From positions 257,534-320,033 of the forward strand of contig CAUYUJ010014265.1 in assembly GCA_963575745.1 (NCBI GenBank): DNA of 62,500 nucleotides. Direction: 5' to 3'. Shown in pieces: positions 33,060 to 42,023 of the stretch. The first letter of the stretch is position 1, and the number at the start of each line of letters is the position of its first letter. Position numbers and translations under genes: made by a program. Source of the DNA: Prorocentrum cordatum (lineage: Eukaryota; Sar; Dinophyceae; Prorocentrales; Prorocentraceae). The notes beneath the pieces are model-generated. The model searched no databases and had not been told where the DNA came from. It saw only the letters and a program-made list of their open reading frames with translations.

Positions 33060-33665
33060 CATGTGCTGCAATCTATGCAGTGCAAAGCGATGCAACGGCA
33101 GAACAATACAACGCAATGCGATTGCAATGCAATGCAAAGCAATGCAAAACAATGGAATTGGAATGCAATGCAATGCGACTGCAGTGCAGTGCAATGCGAT
33201 GCGATTGCAAATTAATGCAACGCAAGGCAATGCGATTCCAATGCAACGCAGTGCGATTGCAATGCAAAGCGATGCAAAGAAATGCGAAGCAATGCACAGC
33301 AATGCAAAGCAATGCAAAGCAATGCGAAGCAATGCGAAGCAATGCAAAGCAATGCAAAGCAATGCAAAGCAATGCAACTCAATGGAAAGCAATGCAAATC
33401 AATGGAAAACGATGCAAAGGAATGCAAATCCATGCGAAGCGATGTAAAGTGGTGCAGTGCAATGCAAATCAATGCAGCACAATGCAAATTAATGCAAAAG
33501 TCGTGCAAAGTATTGCAAAGCAATACGCATCGATGAAATGCAGCACGATAGGAATGCAGTGCAATGCGACTGTAATGCAATGCGACGCGATGCGATCTCA
33601 AAGCAATGCAACGCAATTCAATACAATTGCAATGCAATGAGATGCGATTGCAATGCAACGCGGGG
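33060..33665. repeat. (AATGCAAAGC)n array
   Basis: 5/10-bp periodic array of AATGC / AAAGC words, most regular at 33290-33375. Its 5-bp phase keeps many frames open (Ala/Met/Gln/Lys or Leu/His/Cys). Not coding. Confidence 0.95.
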
Positions 33666-33837
33666 GGGAGCAACGGGGTGGCGGCGACGGACAGAGACGG
33701 AGCTGCCAGGCCCGCACACGGGCCTCGTGCTGGGAAGGACGGTGCGGCGACGGACCGGACCGGGGCCGCCGGGCCGCACACGGGCGCAGTTCCTTGGAGA
33801 AGAAGCAAGCACCCCTAAGTGCAAGCTTTTTGTGCGA

Positions 33838-34046
33838 CTTATATGTATGTATGTATGTAAGTAAGTATGTATGTATGTATGTATGTATGTATGTATGTAT
33901 GTATGTATGTATATATGTATATATGTATGTATGTATGTAATGTAATGTAATGTAATGTAATGTAATGTAATGTAATGTAATGTAATGTAATGCAATGTAA
34001 TGTATGTATGCATGTATGTATGTATGTATGTATGTATGTATGTATG

Positions 34047-34080
<34 letters not shown>

Positions 34081-34185
34081 TGTGTGTGTATGTATGTATG
34101 TGTGTATGTATGTATGTATGCATGCATGTATGTATGTATGTATGTATGTATGTATGTGTGTATACGCATATATGTACACATTGAC
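33838..34185. repeat. (GTAT)n and (TAATG)n array
   Basis: GTAT tetranucleotides interrupted by a (TAATG)n block at 33937-34000. Confidence 0.95.
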
Positions 34186-34337
34186 ACATCTGGCCCTCCG
34201 CACGCACCATGAGACCCCGTTTGTGCATCTACTATGTGAATCCATGTATGACTCCCACCATTCTCGCACTCAGACTTGAGGCTTCTTTTTTGAAGGGCTT
34301 TTCGGCTCAAGTTCGGACCTTCTACCATAGACGTTCC

Positions 34338-35125
34338 GTCTACAACGAAAAACCCAGGACTGACCAGTCTCTGTCTCCAACACAACACCCACTACTCCAC
34401 AGGCTCCTTCCTCAAGCTGAACTTGAAGGTCTCCTTCAACTCCACCCCCCGCCGTCTGCAACACAACTCCCAGTACTCAACAGCCTCCGTCGCCAACACA
34501 ACACCCAACACTCAACAGGCTCCCTCCACAAGCTGAACATGAACATATCCGTCTACTCAACTTCCTCCGTCTACAAAACATCACCTAGGACTTAACATAC
34601 TCCGTCTTCAACTCAACATCCAATGGTCAACAGACTCTTTCCACAAGCTGAACTTGAACATCACCTTCTATTCTACTTTCTCCGTCTACAACGCAACACC
34701 CAATACTCAACATGTCCGTCTCCAACGCAGCATCCAATACTCAATAGGCTCCTTTCCCAAACTGAACTTGAGAAGATCCCTGTGCACAGCTCCCTCCGTC
34801 TACAACACAACACCCAGTACTCAACATATTCTGTCTCCAACACAACACCCAATACTCAACAGGCTCCCTCCCCAACTTGAACTCGAAAATGACCTTCTAC
34901 CCAACTCCGTCCGTCTACAACAAAACATCCAGCACTAACCAGCCTTCGTCTTCAACGCAACACTCACTACTCAGCAGGCCCACTCGCCAAGCTGAACTTG
35001 AAACTGACCTTCTACCCCTCCTTCCGTCTACTACACAACACCCAGTATTCAAGAGCTCCGTCTCCGACACAGAACCAATCCACTCCGCAACTCCCGCCTC
35101 CACGGCCAGCGCACGCACCTGAACC
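34338..35125. repeat. ~114-bp satellite, about 7 copies
   Basis: Each unit holds two related halves (CCGTCTACAACACAACACCC..., then CCGTCTCCAACACAACACCC...) and a CAAGCTGAACTTGAA segment. Starts lie near 34338, 34452, 34568, 34681, 34796, 34909 and 35025. The half-unit similarity implies an older ~45-bp ancestor. Confidence 0.9.
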
Positions 35126-35169
35126 GCCCTTTTATTCCTGCCATCTTTCAAGACGAAAGGTTGGTTCAT

Positions 35170-35740
35170 GGTGCGTGCGGGTACGTGTGATGTATGTACA
35201 TATGCAGGCATGCATGTCTGTGTGCATGTATGTCTGGATGTAAGTATATTTGTATGGACGAGTGTATACACGTATGTACGTATGCATGTATGTATGCAAG
35301 CGTGTATGTATGTATGTCTGTGTGCGTGCTTGTACGTATGTGTGTATATGTATGTATGTGTGTATGCATGCATGCTTCTGCATATAGTGATGTACGCATG
35401 CATTGGTAAATGACTAGTTGTATGTCTATGTGTCTGTCTGCCTGTCTGCCTGTCTGTCTGCGTGCATGCGTGTATAGGTGTAGGAATAGGTCTATATATA
35501 CACCTTTTTATGTATGTATGTATGTATGCATGTATGCATTTATGTATATATATACACATATATGTATGCATGCTCGTGTGCAGGTGTGTATATGTGTGCA
35601 TTTGTATGTATGCATATGTTTATGCATTTATGTCTGTATGCATTCATGTATGTTTGTATGTCTGTGTACATGTACGAGCGCAGGTATGTATATACGTATG
35701 CGTAGATGAAGATGTTTACACCTATAGATATATAGACATG
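35170..35740. repeat. Degenerate (GTAT/GCAT)n array
   Basis: GTATGTATGC-like words throughout. Open frames of Met/Tyr/Val/Cys on plus and His/Thr/Tyr on minus are repeat artefacts. Confidence 0.9.
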
Positions 35741-36225
35741 CACTTTGCTTGTTCGTGGCGGTCTTCCTCTCCGTCGGCCTCTGGGGTCCGCCGTCGGGAC
35801 CCGGAGGCTCTCGACGAGGAGCTTCGCGCCGACTCGCGGAAGTCCACCTTGATCTTGATAGCTTTGCCAAATCCCCTAACCCGGCCCATGGCGCCCCTAG
35901 AGGCCCCCAAGAGGCCCCATCAGTCCCCCCAAAGGCCCCCAAGAGGCTATCAGGAAGCTCCCAGGAAGCTCCCAGGAGGCCCCGTCAGGGCCCCAAGAAG
36001 CCTTTTCCTCCTCATCCTCGTTTGCTTCCTCTCTCCTCCTCCTCCTCATCCTCCTCCCCTTCCTCCTCCTCTTTTTTTCTGGAACCTGGAACCATGTGGC
36101 ATGACCTTTCTTCTGAGCGTTGCCTTCCTCCTCCTCCTCCTCGTCCTCCTCCTCCTCCTCGTCCTCCTCCTCCTCCTGCCTCTCCTCCTCCTCCTCCTCC
36201 TCCTCCTCCTTGTCCTCATCACCTC
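35741..36225. repeat. CCCC/AGGCCCC-rich then (TCC)n tract
   Basis: Words such as GGCCCCCAAGAGGC recur at 35895-36000. TCC triplets follow at 36010-36060 and 36125-36215. Confidence 0.75.
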
Positions 36226-36431
36226 ATCATCCTTCTTCTCTTTTCTGCTTTCGGTCCCACTCCCCTTCCTCGATCTTGTTATCCTGGGCCCGCTCCCGGG
36301 CCCCGCGGCAGCAGCGGATCCAGGCGGAACATTTCTCCACGCTGCGCCCATTCCCCACCGGTCGCTCCGCCGCGCCTTGGCGTCCCCACTTGCCGGGATG
36401 TCCGCGCCGGTCTTTGGGTCTAATGTGGGTC

Positions 36432-36662
36432 ATTTTGTCCCTTGCATGTGCATGCGCCACTGCTCGGAGGGCACCAACTATACACCAACGCCGATCCTGG
36501 CCCAGGATCACCCTGGGCCCAGGATCGGTGTATATGCCTTCTTGCGCAAGGCAGGAGGGCGTATACACCGATCCTGGGCCCAGGGTGATCCTGGCCAGGA
36601 TCGGTGTTGGTGTATAGTTGGTGCCTTCCTATTTTGTCCCTTGCATGTGCATGCGCCACTGC
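36432..36662. mobile_element. Foldback element flanked by 32-bp direct repeats
   Basis: Inverted arms at 36470-36533 and 36561-36625 (left begins GGCACCAACTATACACC) pair over ~64 bp with one mismatch and one gap, around a 27-bp loop. Outside them a perfect 32-bp direct repeat (ATTTTGTCCCTTGCATGTGC...) lies at 36432-36463 and 36631-36662. The arms also contain internal GATCCTGG/CCAGGATC palindromes. Confidence 0.9.
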
Positions 36663-37310
36663 GGCCAATTGTCTTGGTTCCGCGCCCCGAACGTTGCCCC
36701 GCTTCTTGACCTTCGTCTGGGAGCCGCCGACCAAAAAAATATCCCCGCCGGTCGTTCCGCCGCCACCCACACTGGCTTCGACGCACCTGAAGGCTTGCCC
36801 CCCTCGCCGGGATGCGTAGCCCTTGCCGCGCTCAGCCCCCCGCGTGCTGCCCCTCGTGCAGACGCAGGCGCTTGCGGCTTTTGCTATCCCCCGCGGGGTT
36901 GCCCCACGCCGCAGTCACGGGACACCACACTGCCAGCTAATTACCCGCCACTTCCGGCGGTTACTTGCTGCCGATGGTACCGCCTCCGTGAGCGCCGCGG
37001 CCCGCCCCGGCTTGTCTCACCTCCCGCTGTTCTCTTTCTTCTTTTGTTGTCCCTCTTCCTTTTCTCTCGTGTGCACTTTAGGCTGCTGCTAGTTAGCTAT
37101 AGCTTTGGACGGCGGGCGGCACTTCCGTTCGCGCTCGCGAACAAAAATCCCCACCGGCCCGTGCACAGACGTTGCCCAGGGGAGCTGACGGGGAATGGGA
37201 CGAAGAGACACATGTAGTGAGACAGAGCGGGGGACCAGGATGAACATATAGATCTCTGGGAGCAAGGGTGTGGCATTGGAGGGCCCCTTCGGGCCATCTC
37301 TGGGGCCCGC
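36663..37310. other. No gene seen
   Basis: Unique GC-rich sequence without a recognisable domain. Confidence 0.4.
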
Positions 37311-37362
37311 GGGTGGGGGGGGGAGGGGAGGAGGGGGAGGAGGAGGAGGAGGAGGAGGAGGG
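37311..37362. repeat. (GGA)n microsatellite
   Basis: G-rich start, then GGA triplets. Confidence 0.9.
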
Positions 37363-37689
37363 GGACCAGTGTAAACCCAGGACTCATCAACAATGCTGGA
37401 ATAAACCCTCCCTCCGAGCTCCCTCGTCACAGGCCTCTACAAGGGTTCATTTCCACTGAGGGAACTGCTTCGTTCGGAGACAATGGTTTGAAGACCCTGA
37501 AGCATGCCAACACACTGTTCTCGGGACTCCATCGCCGCGGATCAACTTGACTGTTGCGTCTTGGCGATCCTGAACCGTGTCAGAATACCACAGCACCGCG
37601 AACAAACGTAATCGTTGCACCCTCACAATCCAGAATCATCCCAAGCAATTTCTGGCCATGGGGATTCGTGAAATTCCTGCAAATTTCCA

Positions 37690-37872
37690 AAAACGAATGT
37701 GCGTGGCGCTAAGGCGAGAGCCACATTTTGAAAACGAGCCGCCATCAATCCGTGAAGCTTTGGCACATGTTTAAAGCAAGTGTGCGCGGCGCTAAGGTGC
37801 AAGCCACATTTTGCAAACCGCCGGCCCTCAATCCGCCAAACTCTTGCGAATGTTTAAAACGAGTGTGCGCGG
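37690..37872. repeat. ~82-bp direct repeat, ~2.2 copies
   Basis: Units contain GTGTGCGCGGCGCTAAGG, GCCACATTTTG, CCGCC..CAATCCG and GTTTAAA. A GGA-rich stretch (37873-37902) follows. Confidence 0.85.
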
Positions 37873-37902
37873 AGGAGGAGGAGGAAACGGAGGAGGAGGA
37901 AA

Positions 37903-39996
37903 CATGATCGACCCACGAACCCGGAAAGGAATGTAGAAATGTAACGCATGGCAGCGTTTTCAAAGACATTTGATTGGGTGACGGGCAAATGCAATGCTGA
38001 GTTTATCGATCTTGATGTCCACTGCCGAGGGCTCTGCTGTGCTGCGCCGTGATGAATTGCGATGTGCCATGTCGCGAGTGTGCTCTATAGCGTCGTGGAT
38101 CGAGTCCTCCTTTGCATCCGAGTCCTGACCGAACTGATCTGGATTTTAAGCTCGAGCTGCCTGAACACATAGTAGCTGCCCCAGCGCCAATTGACGGGGG
38201 GACCTGCCAGGAGGACGCGCCGCGAAACGTCCCAAGGGACGCGCCAGGCGACGTGCCAGGGGACGTGCCATGGGGTCGCACCGCGGGACGTGCCAAGGGG
38301 ACGCGCTACGGAACGTGCCAACGGATGTGCCACGGGATGTGCCAGGGGACGCGCCACGCGACGTGCCAGGGGAACTCGCCAAGGGACGCCCCACGGAACG
38401 TGCCAAGGAACGTGCCAGGTCGCAATGCTGAGTGTATCGATCTTGATGTACTGTGCCGACGTCTGTGCTGTGCTGCGCCGTGATGAATTGCGATGTGCCA
38501 TGCCGCGAGTGTGCTCTATAGCGTCGTGGATCGAGTCCTCCTTTGCATCCGAGTCCTGACCGAACTGATCTGGATCTTAAGCTCGAGCTGCCTGAACACA
38601 TAGTAGCTGCCCCAGCGCCAATTGGCAGGGGGACCTGCCAGGAGGACGCGCCGCGAAACGTCCCAAGGGACGTGCCAGGCGACGTGCCAGGCGACGTGCC
38701 AGGGGACGTGCCATGGGGTCGCACCGCGGGACGTGCCAAGGGGACGTGCCAACAGATGTGCCAACAGATGTGCCACGGGATGTGCCAGGGGACGTGCCAG
38801 GTCGCAATGCTGAGTGTATCGATCTTGATGTAATGTGCCGACGTCTCTGCTGTGCTGCACCGTGCTGAATTGCGATGTGCCATGCCGCGAGTGTGCTCTA
38901 CAGCCACGTGGATCCAGTCCTCCTTTGCATCCGAGTCCTGACCGAACTGATCTGGATCTTAAGCTCGAGCTGCCTGAACACATAGTAGCTGCCCCAGCGC
39001 CAATTGACAGGGGGACATGCCAGGAGGACGAGCCGCGAAACGTCTCAAGGGACGCACCAAGCAACGTGCCAGGGGACGTGCCACGGAGTCGCACCGCGGG
39101 ACGTGCCAAGGGGACGCGCTACGGAATGTGCTGGGGACAAGCGTTTCGCTCGAGACTTCTTGTCAAAATCCTCATGCTAGACATCCGCCTGAGCGACCTG
39201 GACACGTGAAAACAAGCGTTTTGCTCAACACATCCTCAACACATTCTCATGCTAGACATCCGCCTGGGCGAACTGGACGCGTGAAAACAAGCGATTCGCT
39301 CGAGACATCCTCAACACATCTCCATGTGAGACGTCCGCCTGGGTGACCTGGGCACGTGAAAACAAGCGTTTCGCTTCAGACGTTCTCAACACCTCCTCAT
39401 TCTAGACATCCGCCTGTGCGACCTGTACACGTGAAGGCAAGCGTCTCGACCTGGACACGTGAAAACAAGCGTGTCTCTCGAGACATTCTCAACACATCCT
39501 CATGCTAGGCATCCGCCTGGGCAACCTGGAAACGTGCAAACAAGCATCTCGATCGAGACTTCCTCAACGCATCCTCATGCTAGACATCCGCCTGGTCGAC
39601 GAGGACGCGTGAAAGCAAGCGTCTCGCTCGAGACATCCTCAACAAATCCTGGCGCTAGACCTCTGCCTGGGCAACCTGGAGGCGTGAAACCAAGCGTCTC
39701 GCTCGAGACATCCTCAAGATCTGGGCTCGTGAAAACAAGCATTTCACTTGAGAGATCCTCTAAATTCTAGTCCCCAGGAGAGGACAATCCATACCACAAA
39801 ACAAGCGTTTCGCTCGAGACATCCTCAACACATTCTGAACAACAAGCGTTTCGCTCGAGACATCCTGACATTTTAATTCGCCGGCCCTCTTCCCATTCGT
39901 TATTTATCGCAAAAGAAATCCGCCGGCCCTCTTCCCGTCAGATCCGGGGATAAACAGCTAAAAGAGAACCCTGGGCCTACGCCCTTTCCAGGAAAA
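37903..39996 (-). repeat. Composite block copy 1 (probable retroposed unit)
   Basis: The order, read on plus, is: GATCGACCCACGAACCCGG end; three ~380-430 bp tandem units (from ~37990, 38421 and 38803) with internal GGACGTGCCA minirepeats; a ~75-bp repeat array; then segment R6 (39897-39985, TAAAAGAGAACCCTGGGCC). The same ends and order occur at 49193-50804, which ends with a leader relic on minus. By analogy this copy also reads on minus, but its leader is lost. GGA tracts border both sides. Confidence 0.75.
39138..39870. repeat. ~75-bp array with CAAGCGTTTCGCTCGAGACA
   Basis: About nine irregular units: CAAGCGTTTCGCTCGAGACA, then TCCTCAACACATCCTCATGC, then TAGACATCCGCCTGGGCGAC, then GTGAAAA. 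The CTCGAGACATCCT word is shared with the 267-bp repeat at 49615-50425. Confidence 0.9.
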
Positions 39997-40198
39997 GGGG
40001 AGGAGGAGGAGGAGGAGGAGGAGGAGGAGGAGGAGGAGGAGAAGAGGAGGAGGAGAAGGGAGGAGGAGGAAGGGGAGGAGGAGGAGGAGGAGGAGGAGGA
40101 GGAGGAGGAGGAGGAGGAGGAGGAGAAGGAGGAGGAGGAGGAGGAGGAGGAGGAGGAGGAGGAGGAGGAGGAACAGCAGGGGGAGGAGGAGCAGCAGG
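39997..40198. repeat. (GGA)n tract at LINE-B 5' junction
   Basis: GGA triplets ending with CAGCAGG interruptions. The final 13 bp (40186-40198) are the left TSD of LINE-B. Confidence 0.95.
40186..40198. other. LINE-B target-site duplication, left
   Basis: GAGGAGCAGCAGG. The identical 13-mer occurs directly after the element's A-tail at 46730-46742. Confidence 0.85.
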
Positions 40199-40199
40199 C

Positions 40200-40221
40200 T
40201 CCGTAGCCATTTTGGCTCAAG
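40200..40221 (+). other. Perfect DinoSL relic heading LINE-B
   Basis: All 22 positions match the dinoflagellate spliced leader (CCGTAGCCATTTTGGCTCAA core). It begins within 2 bp of the left TSD, so the integrated cDNA came from a trans-spliced LINE mRNA and is complete to its 5' end. Confidence 0.97.
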
Positions 40222-40366
40222 TCCGGAGCTGTTTAGGCTCAGGACCTGACCTTACTGGCAAGGGGGAGTTGCGGCCCCCACAGTGCCCCTCGTGTGCCTG
40301 GTCAGACGAGGATTCTGGCGTTCTGTGAGCTCCTGTTGGAGCATTCTCTTTCGCTTTCTCTCCCTG

Positions 40367-41638
40367 ATGGTGCCAGGCCCTTTCCCTCATGCGCCCTGGG
40401 TCAAGGAGGGCGACGAGGGCTGGTCTTTTGCTAAAGGTCGCCGTGGCAAGGCTCAAGTCTCCAACTTCGCATGCCCGTCCTGTGGTTGCAAGAAGAGCAG
40501 CGTCAATGCCACGCATTGCAAGCACTGTGCGCACCCTCTTCCTCGGCTGCTTCCTGGTGCTGGGCTTCCTGCTGGTGGTCGCTGGGCTGCCTCTGGCCCC
40601 CCTGGTTACTGGCTTGAGTACGGCGTCAGTGGCAAGGGGGCGTCCTTCCAGTACGGCGGGGGCAAAGCTGGTGGTCGAGGGCTTTGTGGCAAAGGCAAGG
40701 GCAAAGGCTACTACGGCGGGGACAAGACGATGTGGGACGTGCTGGCTCGTCAAGGTGATTCGCGTGCTGGAGGTCCCGCGGGCGGCCCCCCCCCTCTTCC
40801 CGTGGGACCAGTGCCTGACATCTCAGCGTCTGAGGCTAAGGCCTTGGGCGTGTCGCTTCAGAAAGCGGGAGATGTTGCGACGGCCGCCAAGTACCTGGAC
40901 ATGGCAAAGCATCTGGAGGCGGCCGCGAAGCCCACTGTTGTCTCGGACCACACGAAGATGCAGCAGGCTCATGCCTTGGTGCGCAAGTTGGAGAAGCAGA
41001 TGGAGAACCAACTGGGCCGAGTCACGCGTCTTCGGGAACAACTCATCGAAGCGGAAGCTTCGCTTCGTACTTCGCGGGCCCACCTTGACCAGGCTGACAT
41101 GGACTACAAGGAGACGCTGGCTGCCCTGCAAGGGCCCCCTCAGCCTCTGGAGAAGGCTCATCCGATCTCTTTCAAGCTCGAGGATTTGGTTGCAGGCGAC
41201 GTGGATTTCACCAAAATCATCGATTGCAGTCATATGCTGGAGGATCTCACGACCGACAACGACGTGGATGCGGCCGACCTCGAACAGTTCCAGAAGAGGA
41301 AGGAGGACCTCTCATCGGGGGTCACCAAGTTGGCCAGGGACCTCTTCGCCCAGGTCGCGTCGCACGCCAAGGCCCTTCGTGAACAGCATGAGGCTCATCG
41401 GCTTCGAGTTGTGGCGAAAAAGCGCAAGACCACGGAGGGTGAAGTTGTCGGAGGTTCCCCTGACGAAGGTGCTGCCGCGGCTGGAGCTGGAGCAGGGGCG
41501 CTGTCTGAAGGTGCCAAGGGTGCAGCGTCTGGAGCGGGGTCGGCTGAGGCTGGTCAGGCCTCGGCCGCCCCGCAGGAGGACATTCGAGCCAAGGTCGACC
41601 AGGCTCTCAAGGACTCTGAGCCCCCCGCTGCTTCCTAG
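40367..41638 (+). CDS. LINE-B ORF1 protein (zinc finger, coiled coil)
   Basis: 423 residues from the ATG at 40367 (MVPGPFPHAPW). I prefer it over the upstream in-frame ATG at 40283, which would place an unlikely hydrophobic leader in the 5' UTR region. A Cys4 module (CPSC at ~34, CKHC at ~49) resembles an RNA/DNA-binding zinc ribbon. It is followed by a Gly/Lys-rich basic segment (~95-125), a long coiled coil (~198-255) and a second helical region (~290-355) with a basic cluster (VAKKRKTTEGE). The C-terminal tail is Ala/Gly/Glu-rich. Role by analogy: RNA-binding particle protein. The frame is intact. Confidence 0.82.
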   Translation: MVPGPFPHAPWVKEGDEGWSFAKGRRGKAQVSNFACPSCGCKKSSVNATHCKHCAHPLPRLLPGAGLPAGGRWAASGPPGYWLEYGVSGKGASFQYGGGKAGGRGLCGKGKGKGYYGGDKTMWDVLARQGDSRAGGPAGGPPPLPVGPVPDISASEAKALGVSLQKAGDVATAAKYLDMAKHLEAAAKPTVVSDHTKMQQAHALVRKLEKQMENQLGRVTRLREQLIEAEASLRTSRAHLDQADMDYKETLAALQGPPQPLEKAHPISFKLEDLVAGDVDFTKIIDCSHMLEDLTTDNDVDAADLEQFQKRKEDLSSGVTKLARDLFAQVASHAKALREQHEAHRLRVVAKKRKTTEGEVVGGSPDEGAAAAGAGAGALSEGAKGAASGAGSAEAGQASAAPQEDIRAKVDQALKDSEPPAAS

Positions 41639-42023
41639 AGGCGGCGGGGGGCGGGAATCTGAGAGTGGGGACCCAGGCTTGAAACCTTCCTGGGACCTTT
41701 TCAATTTTTTAGCCTCGAGAGTGTCTGTGATAGGCTCCAGGTCTCAGGCCTCTGGGGTTAGACTCTCCAGGCGTTTGCGGCTTTTGTTTGGGAAATGTGA
41801 CCTCGGGGTCTCGTTTGACGCCCCGCTCTCCTGTGCGGAAATTCGGGTGCCCCCAGATAGCCCAGGAGCCTCTCGCATCTCCTCTCTGCCTCTGCCTGGT
41901 GCTGTCGGGAAGCAGTATTGCGTGAAGGCTGGTGAAGCTCGAGGAGGTTCTCCAGTCGCACGGTTGCCGCAATCCGAAGCTCTTTTTCCTGGTGCTAGCT
42001 CCGCCAGGGCCTGGTCCAGCTGC

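Noticed and set aside
33838-34185. Tyr/Met/Cys or His/Thr-rich frames
   Set aside because: Tetranucleotide repeat translation.
37903-39137. Minus-strand 138-253 codon frames rich in HVPWHVPW and ARPLA
   Set aside because: They come from the GGACGTGCCA minirepeat; the 382-431 bp unit length shifts frame between units.
40200-40221. Spliced-leader RNA gene
   Set aside because: No GT splice donor or Sm-like site follows the leader; LINE sequence follows directly. The same reasoning applies at 25866 and 50783.
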